DNA of 64,000 bases from the NCBI GenBank assembly GCA_029202405.1, contig CP119312.1:3291001-3355000 (forward strand), given 5' to 3'. Positions 39,026 through 47,873 of this stretch are shown here, in pieces. Position numbers and translations under genes: made by a program. Within the stretch, counting starts at the first letter, position 1. Each line of letters begins with the position of its first letter. This DNA comes from Candidatus Devosia phytovorans. GTDB lineage: Bacteria > Pseudomonadota > Alphaproteobacteria > Rhizobiales > Devosiaceae. The notes beneath the pieces are model-generated. The model had not been told where the DNA came from, did not search any database, and saw only the letters and a program-made list of their open reading frames with translations.

Positions 39026-39388
39026 TTAGCGGAACGACTCGTAACGCTGGTGGAAGCAGTCACATTTCTCGACGGATTCGACGTCCACATTGCCGCCCTT
39101 GAGATAGCCGGCCGCCGTGGCACAGGCCCAGCGCGCCTCCATGGCCCAGACGAAGGCCGAGCGGTTGGAAGCGAGCACCTGCGGATCGCTCATGCCGGTC
39201 TTGGCGCTTTCGAAATTGGCCCAGACGGTTTGCCTGATGGTCTCGGTCGACTGCGACGCCAGCGCTGAATCGCTGTGGCTGATGCAGATGCCGGCCCGGT
39301 AGCCGGTCAAGTCAGCAGCCTGGACTGCGCCAGTCACAACCAAGGTTCCGCACACCATCAACAGGCGCGGCAAGAAATTCGCAGACAT
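39026..39388 (-). CDS. Small secreted cysteine-containing protein of unknown function
   Basis: A 120-residue protein with a signal peptide (LLMVCGTLVVTGAVQA, then ADLTGY). The mature part has four cysteines (in GICIS, WACATA and KCDCF), so one or two disulfides in the periplasm are likely. It lies 24 bp upstream of tolC, same strand, and so probably belongs to the secretion operon. I do not recognise the family. It might assist folding or assembly of the exporter, but nothing in the sequence shows this. Confidence 0.7.
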   Translation of the reverse strand: MSANFLPRLLMVCGTLVVTGAVQAADLTGYRAGICISHSDSALASQSTETIRQTVWANFESAKTGMSDPQVLASNRSAFVWAMEARWACATAAGYLKGGNVDVESVEKCDCFHQRYESFR

Positions 39389-39622
39389 TGGTGACAGCCC
39401 CCCGGCAGAACGTGCAAATCCTTACGCGCCTGCCTGTTTCCCCACAAGTTCATTCAAGCACCAAATACTTATTAATCAACAAACAGATGCAACAACATCA
39501 CAGGCATCAACTGCAAGGCAGAGTCCGGGCGACTCCAGGCGCAAGACAAGACGCTGCACGCCAAGTAAAATTGACCCAACTCGTTGAATGATATGAGTAG
39601 TTTACCGTCCGGCCGTTTGACG

Positions 39623-40327
39623 TCAGTGCGCCGTGTCGGTCGAGAACAGGCGGTTGCGCGAGCCGGTAAGATGTTCGCGCATCAGGCGCTGCGCGGTCTC
39701 GGCATTGCCGTCGCGGATGGCTTCGAACACCGCAGTATGCTCGACGAAGACATGCTTGAGGCCGCCCTGGGTGCTCTTGAGCGACAATCCGTGCAGGCGC
39801 ATGCCGACGGCGATATGTTCTTCCAGCGCCTGCATGGCGGTGACGAAGTAGGGATTGAGTGCGGCCTGGGCGATCGACAGGTGGAACATGAAATCGGCAT
39901 CCGCCCGGTGCGCCTGCCGGTTGGTCGCATCCTGCAGCAGGTTCAATGCCGTCTTGATCTTGCCGAGCGCCTCGGGTGTGCGGCGTTGCGCGGCCATGGC
40001 CGCCGCCTCTGGCTCGATGGTCAGGCGGAAATCGTAGCAATGCTGCAGGTCGGAGAGATTTTCCATCTGCCCGAAGCCGAGCGGCTCGCGAATGCCCTGT
40101 TCGCGCACGAAGGAACCGGCGCCCCGGCGGGAATAGATCAGGCCCTGGTCGCGCAGGCGCTGCAGGGCGTCGCGGATGATCGGGCGGGAGACCTGGAATT
40201 CTGCGGCCAGGGCATGTTCGGTCGGCAGGCGCTCGTCGACGGCATAGGCGCCGGACTTGATGGCGCGCTGGATACGCTCGAAGACAGTTTCTGACAGGCT
40301 GCGCCGCCCAGTGGGACTATCCGACAT
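39623..40327 (-). CDS. GntR-family regulator, FCD (FadR) subfamily
   Basis: A 234-residue transcription factor. The winged helix-turn-helix is at residues about 10-75 (VFERIQRAIKSGAYAVDERL, with EFQVSRPIIRDALQRLRDQGL as the recognition part). The C-terminal all-helical FCD ligand domain follows, with metal-binding-type Asp/His residues (DADFMFHLSIAQAA, HTAVFEAI). It is the last gene of the leftward transporter-kinase operon, overlapping the kinase gene by 11 bases. It most likely controls this operon and the divergent enzyme operon in response to a pathway acid. Confidence 0.9.
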   Translation of the reverse strand: MSDSPTGRRSLSETVFERIQRAIKSGAYAVDERLPTEHALAAEFQVSRPIIRDALQRLRDQGLIYSRRGAGSFVREQGIREPLGFGQMENLSDLQHCYDFRLTIEPEAAAMAAQRRTPEALGKIKTALNLLQDATNRQAHRADADFMFHLSIAQAALNPYFVTAMQALEEHIAVGMRLHGLSLKSTQGGLKHVFVEHTAVFEAIRDGNAETAQRLMREHLTGSRNRLFSTDTAH

Positions 40328-41366
40328 GATGCTGCACTGGGCTCCCGATCGTGCGATAGGCAGCGGTCAGCCGGGTCAGGGCCTCCCGGTCACCAAAGCC
40401 ACCTGACTTTGTAATCACAGTGTAGCCCCCGGCCCGCGCCAAAGGCAGGCCCGGCTGGGCTTCTCCCACAAGTTCGAGCACCCTGATGCCAAGCTGACCG
40501 AGGATGACCTGTGCCGTCGCGCCACCGGAAAAGATCAACAGTGACCCAGGCGCTGGCGACAGGCGTGCGAGAGATTGCCCCAGCGCCATGCCGACGGCCA
40601 CGCCATCGGCCGGCGCATCGCCCGGCACGGCCTGAATGACCGTCAGCCGACCGGGATACGGCAGCACACCGTCTGGTGCCGTGCCGTTTGGGGCCGGAAT
40701 ATAGACAAGATCGGGATTGCTCTCGCGCAGGTGCTGCAACTGGCGGAGGGTGATCGGATCGGTTGAGCCGATGACGCAATAGACATTGGCCTGGGGCAGC
40801 GAGAGGTCGGGAAGAACCGCATCGGGCGCCATCATCTTCGCCAGAGCCTCAGCCAGGCTGCGCGCGCCGATCAACAGGTCGACGTCTTGCGACAAGGCGC
40901 GCTCGATATCGGTCTGGTCTTCGATGTCCGGGATCGCGGCGACGTCAGCATGCGCACCCAGCCGCTCGGCAATGGCGATCGGCTCGGCAACACCAAAGCC
41001 GCCCAGCCTGCCATCACGCATCCAGCGCCCAAAGGCCGGAATGGCGGGCACGACAAGGCTGCGCTCATGCGGCATGGCATCGAGCTCGGCCGCAATATTG
41101 CCCTTGAGGCGGGAGTCCACCTTCTTGAACAGCTGCGTGCCCTCGGGCAATTGCGCCACGGCAAGACGCACCGCCTCGCGCGCCGCATCCGGCGCGATCT
41201 CGCGGCTGTCGGTCGAAACGCCGATCACCCGCGCGCCCGTGGCAATCGCCTCGGGCAAGGCGTGAACATCCAGCGCCACCGCCGTCGAAATCCCGCGCAT
41301 GGCAAAGGGCGCGGCGGCATCAAGCGCTCCGGTCAGATCATCGGCGATGATCGCGCGTTCAGGCAT
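40317..41366 (-). CDS. Four-carbon acid sugar kinase family protein (DUF1537)
   Basis: A 349-residue kinase. It opens with AIIADDLTGALDAAAPFA (substrate domain, conserved Asp-Asp), has STDSREI and KKVDSRLKGN, and ends in the nucleotide domain with LLIFSGGATAQVIL and VITKSGGFGD. Family members phosphorylate threonate, erythronate or related acids, often with a PdxA-type dehydrogenase, and a pdxA homologue is in the divergent operon. The length is somewhat short for the family (usually about 400). The ATG at 41366 lies within the end of the ABC ATPase gene; an ATG at 41378 is also in frame. Confidence 0.87.
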   Translation of the reverse strand: MPERAIIADDLTGALDAAAPFAMRGISTAVALDVHALPEAIATGARVIGVSTDSREIAPDAAREAVRLAVAQLPEGTQLFKKVDSRLKGNIAAELDAMPHERSLVVPAIPAFGRWMRDGRLGGFGVAEPIAIAERLGAHADVAAIPDIEDQTDIERALSQDVDLLIGARSLAEALAKMMAPDAVLPDLSLPQANVYCVIGSTDPITLRQLQHLRESNPDLVYIPAPNGTAPDGVLPYPGRLTVIQAVPGDAPADGVAVGMALGQSLARLSPAPGSLLIFSGGATAQVILGQLGIRVLELVGEAQPGLPLARAGGYTVITKSGGFGDREALTRLTAAYRTIGSPVQHHVG

Positions 41367-42972
41367 GGGCCGGTGCATTCCTGCGCTGCGCCTGCACGTC
41401 TGGATCGGGGTCGAGATTGGCTGCCAGCAGGCGCTGAGTATAGGGATGCTGCGGCGCATCGAAAATCTGCGCCGTCGGCCCACGCTCGACGATCTCGCCC
41501 GACTTCATGACGATGACGGTATCGGCAAAGTCGCGCACCACGCCCAGGTCGTGGGCAATGAACAGGAACGAGATGTTCAGCCGCTTGCGCAGGTCGTCGA
41601 GCAGCGCGATCACCTGCGCCTGGATCGACACGTCCAATGCTGAAACCGCCTCGTCGCAGATGATCAGTTCCGGCTCGAGCGCCAGGGCCCGGGCAATGGC
41701 GATACGCTGGCGCTGGCCACCGGAAAACTGGTGCGGATAGCGGTCGACATGTTCGGGCGACAGGCCCACCTGTTCGAGCAGCTCGATCACCCGCGCCCGG
41801 CGCTTGGACTTGTCGCCCATCAGCTTGTGGATGTCCCAGCCTTCGGCGATCAGCGAATAGACCGACATGCGCGGATTGAGCGACTGCGTCGGGTCCTGGA
41901 ACACCATCTGGATTTCGCGGCGCACGCCAAGCAATTCGCGGGCGCCCATGCTGATCAGGTCCCGCCCCTTCCACAGGGCCTCGCCGCTGTCGGCCTGTTC
42001 GAGACGCAGGAGCGTGCGGGCCAGCGTCGACTTGCCCGACCCGCTTTCGCCAACGACCGCCAGGGTCTGCCCGCGCGCCAGGGTCAGCGACACATCCTTG
42101 AGCGCGGCAAAGCCGCCATAGGTCTTGTTGAGGCGCTGGGCATGCAGAAGCAGCGGCGCCTGGGGGTCGAGCAGCTTTATCTCGCCCTTGCCAGGCGCAG
42201 CATCGATCAGCTTGCGGGTATAGGGATGCTTGGGGTCGTGATAGACGTCGCGCACCGAACCGGTCTCGACGATCTCGCCCTTGTTCATCACCACGACGCG
42301 GTCGGCAATCTCGGCGACGACACCCAGGTCATGGGTGATGAGCACGAGGCCCATGCCCGTTTCGGCCTGCAATTCCTTGAGCAGCGCCAGCACTTCGGCC
42401 TGAATGGTCACATCGAGCGCCGTGGTCGGCTCGTCGGCGATGAGGATATCGGGCTTGAGCATCAGCGCCATGGCGATCATCAGCCGCTGGCGCTGCCCGC
42501 CAGAAAACTGATGCGGATATTTGCGCATCGCCTGCTCTGGGTCCGGCAGGCCAACCCGCTTGATGAGTTCCAGCGCCCGCGCCCGTGCCGCATCGGCCGG
42601 TCGGCCATGCGCCGTCATCATCTCGACGATCTGCCAGCCCACCGTATAGACCGGGTTGAGATGGCCCAGCGGGTCCTGGAAGATCATGGCGATCTTCTTG
42701 CCGTTGAGCGCGCGGTGATCCTCATAGGAAATCTTGAGCAGGTCCCTGCCCTCATAGAGGATTTCGCCCGAGACGATCTCGGCCGGCGGAATGTCGAGCA
42801 GGTTCATCACCGCATTGGCCGAGACCGACTTGCCCGAGCCGCTTTCGCCGAGGATCGCCAGCGTCTCGCCGCGACCGACGGACCAGCTGACATTTTTCAC
42901 CGCATTGACGGTGCCACGGGCGGTATGGAAATCGACCGAGAGGTTTTTGACGGTCAGCAGGGGCTCAGACAT
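41359..42972 (-). CDS. Double ABC ATPase of a peptide/oligosaccharide importer
   Basis: A 537-residue fusion of two nucleotide-binding domains (DppD plus DppF type). The first has GESGSGKSVSANAVM, FSGGQRQRLMIAMAL and ILIADEPTTALD. The second starts near residue 275 with GESGSGKSTLARTLL, FSGGQRQRIAIARAL and LIICDEAVSALD. Each domain has the family C-terminal tail (HPYTRKLIDAAPG and HPYTQRLLAANL). It powers import through the two permeases upstream, whose reading frame it overlaps by 8 bases. Confidence 0.94.
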   Translation of the reverse strand: MSEPLLTVKNLSVDFHTARGTVNAVKNVSWSVGRGETLAILGESGSGKSVSANAVMNLLDIPPAEIVSGEILYEGRDLLKISYEDHRALNGKKIAMIFQDPLGHLNPVYTVGWQIVEMMTAHGRPADAARARALELIKRVGLPDPEQAMRKYPHQFSGGQRQRLMIAMALMLKPDILIADEPTTALDVTIQAEVLALLKELQAETGMGLVLITHDLGVVAEIADRVVVMNKGEIVETGSVRDVYHDPKHPYTRKLIDAAPGKGEIKLLDPQAPLLLHAQRLNKTYGGFAALKDVSLTLARGQTLAVVGESGSGKSTLARTLLRLEQADSGEALWKGRDLISMGARELLGVRREIQMVFQDPTQSLNPRMSVYSLIAEGWDIHKLMGDKSKRRARVIELLEQVGLSPEHVDRYPHQFSGGQRQRIAIARALALEPELIICDEAVSALDVSIQAQVIALLDDLRKRLNISFLFIAHDLGVVRDFADTVIVMKSGEIVERGPTAQIFDAPQHPYTQRLLAANLDPDPDVQAQRRNAPAHA

Positions 42973-43888
42973 TCTTGGTCTTCCTTGCTTCGAGGCGCCA
43001 GCGCTGGGCGGGGTCGAGCGCAATGCGCAGCCAGTTCGACAGAAGGTTCAGCGACAGCGCGGTGATGACGATCATCAGGCCCGGCCAGAAGGCCAGCCAC
43101 CAGGCGGTGTTGAGATAGGGACGGCCCTGCGCCACCATCAGGCCCCAGGTGATGTCGGGCGGCTGCACGCCGATGCCGAGGAAGCTCAAAGAGCTTTCCG
43201 CCAGCATGACGAAGGCGAAGTCGAGTGTGGCAATGGTCACCAGCGTCGGCGCCACCACCGGCAGGATATGGCGGAGGATGATGCGGGCATGGCTTGCGCC
43301 CATCACCACTGCCGCCTGCACGAACATGCGCTCGCGCACTTCGAGCACTTCGGCGCGCGTGGTGCGCAGATAGATCGGAATGCGGGTGATGGCCAGCACG
43401 AGGATCATGTTGGGGATCGAGGCGCCCAGCACATAGAGCACCACCACCGCAATCAGCAGCGAAGGAAAACTCATGATGACGTCGGCCAGCCGCATGATGA
43501 CCTGCGACGTCGTCTTGCCGGCATAGCCGGCGATCAGGCCGAGCACGGCGCCGACGGCGGCCGCGGCAAACACGGTACCGGCGGCGATCATGATGGTGGA
43601 ATGCGCAGCAACCACAAGCCGCGCCAGGATCGGCCGGCCCAGCGAGTCACCGCCCAAAAACAGCGCCCAGCCGCGATCGAAACTGAAGGGCGCAAAATTG
43701 CGGCCGCGCAGGTTCTGCTTGCTGGCCAGCTCGCCCAGAAGCGTTGGCCCGAAGATCGCGAAGAGCACGATCAGCACCAGCACCACGGCCGAAATGAAGG
43801 CCAGCTTGTCGCGCCACAGCATCGACAGGATCGACGGCCCGCGCGGTTCGACCGGCTTCGTGGGTTGAGAGAGGGACAGGTCAGCCAT
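42965..43888 (-). CDS. ABC importer permease, DppC/OppC type
   Basis: A 307-residue inner-membrane permease with the N-terminal OppC helix (LAFISAVVLVLIVLFAIFGP) and GGDSLGRPILARLV, a variant of the usual GTDxxGRD. The coupling loop EVLEVRERMFVQAAVVMGAS follows (EAA motif). AGGAGG lies about 7 nt before the ATG at 43888. It pairs with the DppB-type permease encoded just upstream. Confidence 0.93.
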   Translation of the reverse strand: MADLSLSQPTKPVEPRGPSILSMLWRDKLAFISAVVLVLIVLFAIFGPTLLGELASKQNLRGRNFAPFSFDRGWALFLGGDSLGRPILARLVVAAHSTIMIAAGTVFAAAAVGAVLGLIAGYAGKTTSQVIMRLADVIMSFPSLLIAVVVLYVLGASIPNMILVLAITRIPIYLRTTRAEVLEVRERMFVQAAVVMGASHARIILRHILPVVAPTLVTIATLDFAFVMLAESSLSFLGIGVQPPDITWGLMVAQGRPYLNTAWWLAFWPGLMIVITALSLNLLSNWLRIALDPAQRWRLEARKTKNV

Positions 43889-43898
43889 CTCGCGCCTC

Positions 43899-44813
43899 CT
43901 AGTTCCGGATCCGGGGATCGAGCAGGCCATAGGCGATGTCGATCAGGATGTTCATGATGAAGATGGCGAGTGCGGTGACCATGATGGCGGCCAGCACGAC
44001 GTTGAAGTCACGCTGCAGGATGGAGTCGATCATCAGCTTGCCGATGCCGGGGAAGCCGAAGATGGTCTCGACGATCACAGCGCCATTGAGCATGGCAGCG
44101 GCCTGGTCGCCGATGACGGTGATGACCGGCAGCATGCCGTTGCGCAGGGTGTGGACGAAGATCAGCGGCGTATTCTTGACGCCCTTGGCGCGGGCGGTCT
44201 TCACATAGAGCGAGCCGAGCGCCGAGAGCATGGAACCGCGCACCACCTGCACCACGAGGCCAAAGGGGCGGATGAACAGCACGGCAATCGGCAGCACCCA
44301 GTGCAGCGGCGTGCCCACGCCCGAGGTCGGCACCCAGCCCAGCCCCAGCGCAAACACCACGATGGCGACGATGGCGATCCAGAAGTCGGGCGCCGAGGCG
44401 CCGACCAGCGAGACGATCGAGACGAGGCGGTCGAAGAACCCGCCGACATTGAAGGCGGCCAGCGAGCCCAGCACGATGGCCGAAACCACCACCAGGCCCA
44501 TGGTGATCAGCGCCAGCGGGAAGGTCCAGGCATAGGCTTCCATGACGATGTCGATGGCGGGCCGCGCCTTGCGCAGGCTTTCGCCGAAATCGAGATGCAA
44601 CAGGTCCCAGACATAGCGGGCAAACTGTTCGAACAGCGGCAGATCGAGCCCATGCAGGGCGCGGAATTCACTCTTCATCTGCTCGGTCGCGTCGATCGGC
44701 AGGAAGAGAACGGCCGGGTCACCCGTCAGGCGCGAGAGGAAGAACACCAGGATCATCAGTCCCAACAGGGAGAGAAGGCTGGCGATGGCGCGCTGTCCGA
44801 TCATCTTGGTCAT
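43899..44813 (-). CDS. ABC importer permease, DppB/OppB type
   Basis: A 304-residue permease with six membrane segments. The N-terminal RAIASLLSLLGLMILVFFLS and LTGDPA are typical of DppB. The coupling loop is LYVKTARAKGVKNTPLIFVH, and the C-terminal ETIFGFPGIGKLMIDSILQR is a strong family signature. It starts 82 bp after the stop of the binding-protein gene on the same strand. Confidence 0.94.
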   Translation of the reverse strand: MTKMIGQRAIASLLSLLGLMILVFFLSRLTGDPAVLFLPIDATEQMKSEFRALHGLDLPLFEQFARYVWDLLHLDFGESLRKARPAIDIVMEAYAWTFPLALITMGLVVVSAIVLGSLAAFNVGGFFDRLVSIVSLVGASAPDFWIAIVAIVVFALGLGWVPTSGVGTPLHWVLPIAVLFIRPFGLVVQVVRGSMLSALGSLYVKTARAKGVKNTPLIFVHTLRNGMLPVITVIGDQAAAMLNGAVIVETIFGFPGIGKLMIDSILQRDFNVVLAAIMVTALAIFIMNILIDIAYGLLDPRIRN

Positions 44814-44895
44814 GGCGGTCACCCGTTGTGCTTGAAATTGGCGGAGGTGCCGGAGAGACCCCGGCACCTCGCATCTGACCTCTGGGAGGCAGGTC

Positions 44896-46404
44896 TTACT
44901 TGAAGCCGATCTCGCTCAGCTGCAGCTGCTGATTGGTCGCGATGGTCGGCGTGAAGTCGAGGCGTTCGCTGACACGGCTGAGGCCAACCATGTGGAACAG
45001 CAGGACGTCGGCGACGATATCCTTCTGGACATAGCTGAAGAGCTCGGACCAGAGGGCGGCGCGTTCGTCACCGGTGGCAGCCGAAGCCTGGGCGATCAGG
45101 TCGTCGACCTTGGGATCGTTGACGCCCGACTGGGTGCCCTGGCTGTCATACTTGAAGAACATCGAGAACACCGGGTCGCCACGGCTGTTGTCGTGCTGGC
45201 TCAGCACCAGGCGCGTGCCTTCGCTTTCGGGGAACGGCTTGGAGTAATACTGCTCGTGCTCGGCGACTTCGACCATGCGCAGCGTGGCGTTGAAGCCGAC
45301 ATCGACCAGCATCTGGGTCAGGGCTTCGGCCACTTCCGTCACATTGGGGAAGTTTTCGGTGCGGGCGATGATTTCGATCGGCAGGCTGGTATCGACGCCA
45401 TCGGCTTTGGCCTCTTCAAGCAGCGACTTGGCCAGTTCCGGATCATAGGCCGGCGGCGACAGATCCGGGTTCCAGCCCAGCGTGGTCGGGGGCACCATGG
45501 CGACGGCCAGTTCGGTGCCTTCGGGCAGCACGGTGCCGATGAAGGCTTCGCGGTCGATGGCGGCATTCATCGCCTGACGCACGCGCAGGTCGGTGGTCGG
45601 CTCGTCCTGGCTGTCGACACGCAGGTAGACGGTTTCCGAGTTCAGGTAGCTGAAGTCGGTGGCCTGGTTGTCGGCCACTTCGGCGGTGATCTGCGGCGCG
45701 ATATCGGCTTCCCCTGCGGCCACCATGCCTGCACGAACGGCCGGCTCGGAGCGGAACACATAGGTGGCCTTGGTCACTTCGGGCTGATCGCCCCAATAGT
45801 CGTCGCGGCGGTCGAGCACGATCTGCTGACCAGCGGTCCATTCGGACATGACATAGGGGCCGGTGCCGATCGGATCCCGCACGAATTCCATCGGCGTCTC
45901 GGACGGCACGATGGTGACGAGGCTCATCAGCAGCGGCAGCACCGGCTGGGCCGGCTCGGCCTTGACGTCGAGCGTCAGGTCATCGACCACGGTGAAGGTC
46001 AGGGCGGTATCGGCGAAGTAGCGCTTGGACTCGCAGGTGATCTGGTCCGAGAACACGCGATCGAAGGAGTGCTTGACATCTTCGGCGTCGAAATCGGTGC
46101 CGTCAGAGAATTTGACGCCATCGCGCAGCTTGAACTGCCAGGTGCCATCGCCCCTGTCTTCCCAGCTGTCGGCCAGGCGGGGCTTGAGGCCCTCGTCGCC
46201 GCGCACGTCGAGCTCGGTCAGGGTTTCGCTGATATTCTGCAGGATGACGCGACCAATGTTGGAACGGGTCGCCATGCAGGGCTCGACCAGGTCGAGCTCT
46301 TCACTCAGCACCACGGTGATATCGGTGTCGGCAGCCTGCGCAAACACAGGGCCGACAGCCGTCGATGCCAGCAGGGCACCGACAAGAATTGGCTTCAGCA
46401 ACAA
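44896..46404 (-). CDS. Periplasmic solute-binding protein, family 5 (DppA/OppA type)
   Basis: A 502-residue exported binding protein for peptides, oligosaccharides or similar ligands. After a signal peptide (KPILVGALLASTAVGPVFAQ) come the family blocks LADSWEDRGDGTWQFKLRDG, VKFSDGTDFDAEDV, IGTGPYVM and VRQAMNAAIDREAFI. A TTG at 46404 is taken as the start because GGAGG lies 6 nt before it and it opens the signal peptide; no ATG fits. It is the first gene of the leftward operon. The enzyme genes alongside suggest a sugar-derived ligand rather than a peptide. Confidence 0.92.
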   Translation of the reverse strand: MLLKPILVGALLASTAVGPVFAQAADTDITVVLSEELDLVEPCMATRSNIGRVILQNISETLTELDVRGDEGLKPRLADSWEDRGDGTWQFKLRDGVKFSDGTDFDAEDVKHSFDRVFSDQITCESKRYFADTALTFTVVDDLTLDVKAEPAQPVLPLLMSLVTIVPSETPMEFVRDPIGTGPYVMSEWTAGQQIVLDRRDDYWGDQPEVTKATYVFRSEPAVRAGMVAAGEADIAPQITAEVADNQATDFSYLNSETVYLRVDSQDEPTTDLRVRQAMNAAIDREAFIGTVLPEGTELAVAMVPPTTLGWNPDLSPPAYDPELAKSLLEEAKADGVDTSLPIEIIARTENFPNVTEVAEALTQMLVDVGFNATLRMVEVAEHEQYYSKPFPESEGTRLVLSQHDNSRGDPVFSMFFKYDSQGTQSGVNDPKVDDLIAQASAATGDERAALWSELFSYVQKDIVADVLLFHMVGLSRVSERLDFTPTIATNQQLQLSEIGFK

Positions 46405-46573
46405 TGTAACCTCCCATCGCAGCTTTTCAGGGCTGTGAGCGCCGCTGCGGATGCACTCACGCAAATTTCCTCCGGGACGGCACGCCATCCACGGTTCGAA
46501 ACTAATCGCAGACACCCTGCAGTTGTCAAATTAAAAATCGAAATCCGCTCTTTCGGTTTGCCAGAACAGATTT

Positions 46574-46586
46574 ATACCATTGGTAT
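46574..46586. promoter_or_regulatory. ATACCA-T-TGGTAT inverted repeat, candidate GntR operator
   Basis: A perfect 6-bp dyad around one central base. The TGGTAT half resembles sites of FadR-subfamily regulators (for example the GGTATA repeats bound by NanR). Such a regulator is encoded in the adjoining operon. This is a motif-based inference. Confidence 0.5.
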
Positions 46587-46611
46587 TGCTGCGCTTTATG
46601 CCAGATCACAC

Positions 46612-46637
46612 TTTGGTAGAATGCAATTTCTGCCAAA
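46612..46637. promoter_or_regulatory. TTTGGTAGAA-N6-TTCTGCCAAA inverted repeat
   Basis: An imperfect dyad in which 9 of 10 positions match, with a 6-nt spacer. It lies between the first and third repeats of the same control region. It could bind the GntR regulator or a second regulator. Confidence 0.45.
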
Positions 46638-46647
46638 CATGAACTTG

Positions 46648-46659
46648 ACAACATGTTGT
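46648..46659. promoter_or_regulatory. ACAACATGTTGT palindrome upstream of the sialidase-like gene
   Basis: A perfect 12-bp palindrome about 41 bp upstream of the first rightward gene, a position where a bound repressor would block the promoter. Its TTGT/ACAA outer bases suit the loose GntR consensus. Confidence 0.45.
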
Positions 46660-46700
46660 TCAGTGTGAATTTTGACGCCAACAAACAGGAGGGAGAGGAC

Positions 46701-47873
46701 ATGACGCCGGAGGAGATCGCAGGCCGGATGAACGGCCAGCTCACGACCGCAGATGACGGTCGGGTCGAGGCATTCCTGCCCTCGCCCATGGTGCAGAATC
46801 ACGCTGCCTTTCTCGAACATCTCGATGATGGTTCGCTGGCCTGCCTGTGGTTTGGCGGTACGCTCGAGGGCAAGTCCGACATTTCCATCTATGCCTCGAC
46901 CCTGGCACCCGGTGCTGATGCCTGGAGCCAGGATGTGCGCCTCAGCCATGACCCCGATCGCTCCGAGCAAAACCCGGTGCTCTGGCGCAATGGCAACGGT
47001 GTCTTCCAGCTGTTCCACACCGCCCAGCCCTCCGGCAATCAGGACGAATGCCTGCTGCGCGCTCGCGTGATCTCGGTCGAAGGCGGCTCGCTCAAGGATG
47101 CCGAGCCCCGCGACCTCGACCTGCCGCTGGGCAGTTTCATCCGCGGCCGTTTCGTGCGCCGGCAGGACGGCGCCTGGATGATGCCGGTGTTCCGCTGCAT
47201 CTCCCGCCCCGGCCAGCGCTGGAACGGCAGCCACGACACCGCCGCCGTCGCCGTCAGCCATGACGAAGGCGCAACCTGGACCATGTCCGAAGTCCCCGGC
47301 TCCATCGGCTCGGTGCACATGACCATCGTGCCGCTCGATGGCACCCACATGGTCGCCTTCTATCGCCGCCGCCAGTCCGATTTCGTTGGCCGTTCGGAGA
47401 GCCTCGACGGTGGCGTGACCTGGTCGCCCCCCGAGATGACCGACGTGCCGAACAACAATTCCTCGATCAATGTCATCCGCCTGGCTGACGGGCGCCTTGC
47501 CATGGTCTGCAACCCGACGTCGGCCGCGACTTCCGATGATCGTCGCGTCTCGCTCTATGACGAGATCGAAGAAGGCGACGACCGGCCCGATGCCTCGGGC
47601 GGCTGCTCGCCGATCTGGGGCGTGCCGCGCGCACCGCTGACCCTCTGCATTTCGACCGACGGCGGCAAGACCTGGCCGCTGCGCCGCATCGTCGACAACA
47701 GCACCGGCACCTGCCTCTCCAACAATTCGGAAGACGGGCGCAACAAGGAGCTGTCCTACCCCTATCTGCTGGAAGGCCAGGGCGGCGAACTGCATGTCGC
47801 CTACACCTATTTCCGGCGCGCCATCAAACATGTCCGTCTCCCCGCGGGATGGATCGACGGAGAACACTCGTGA
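46701..47873 (+). CDS. Sialidase-like BNR-repeat protein, predicted cytoplasmic
   Basis: A 390-residue beta-propeller protein with at least three Asp-box/BNR motifs: SHDEGATW, SLDGGVTW and STDGGKTW. FRIP-like and Arg-rich blade residues (RGRFVRR, FYRRRQ) could bind a carboxylate. There is no signal peptide, so it acts inside the cell on an imported compound. AGGAGG just upstream fixes the ATG at 46701. It is first in a tight seven-gene operon and its stop codon overlaps the next start. Sialidase itself is only one possibility, since the fold also serves other glycosidases and lyases. No complete sialic-acid pathway is present. Confidence 0.8.
   Translation: MTPEEIAGRMNGQLTTADDGRVEAFLPSPMVQNHAAFLEHLDDGSLACLWFGGTLEGKSDISIYASTLAPGADAWSQDVRLSHDPDRSEQNPVLWRNGNGVFQLFHTAQPSGNQDECLLRARVISVEGGSLKDAEPRDLDLPLGSFIRGRFVRRQDGAWMMPVFRCISRPGQRWNGSHDTAAVAVSHDEGATWTMSEVPGSIGSVHMTIVPLDGTHMVAFYRRRQSDFVGRSESLDGGVTWSPPEMTDVPNNNSSINVIRLADGRLAMVCNPTSAATSDDRRVSLYDEIEEGDDRPDASGGCSPIWGVPRAPLTLCISTDGGKTWPLRRIVDNSTGTCLSNNSEDGRNKELSYPYLLEGQGGELHVAYTYFRRAIKHVRLPAGWIDGEHS

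Larger units (their letters stand above)
46405..46700. promoter_or_regulatory. Divergent control region of the sugar-acid catabolic locus
   Basis: This 296-bp region separates the leftward transporter/kinase/regulator operon from the rightward enzyme operon and must hold both promoters. It becomes AT-rich from about 46530 and contains the three inverted repeats listed separately. The GntR regulator of the locus is the natural candidate to bind here. Confidence 0.7.

Noticed and set aside
46596..47867. A 423-codon minus-strand open frame opposite the sialidase-like gene
   Set aside because: The plus-strand reading has three Asp-boxes, a good ribosome site and tight operon spacing. The minus frame has none of these.
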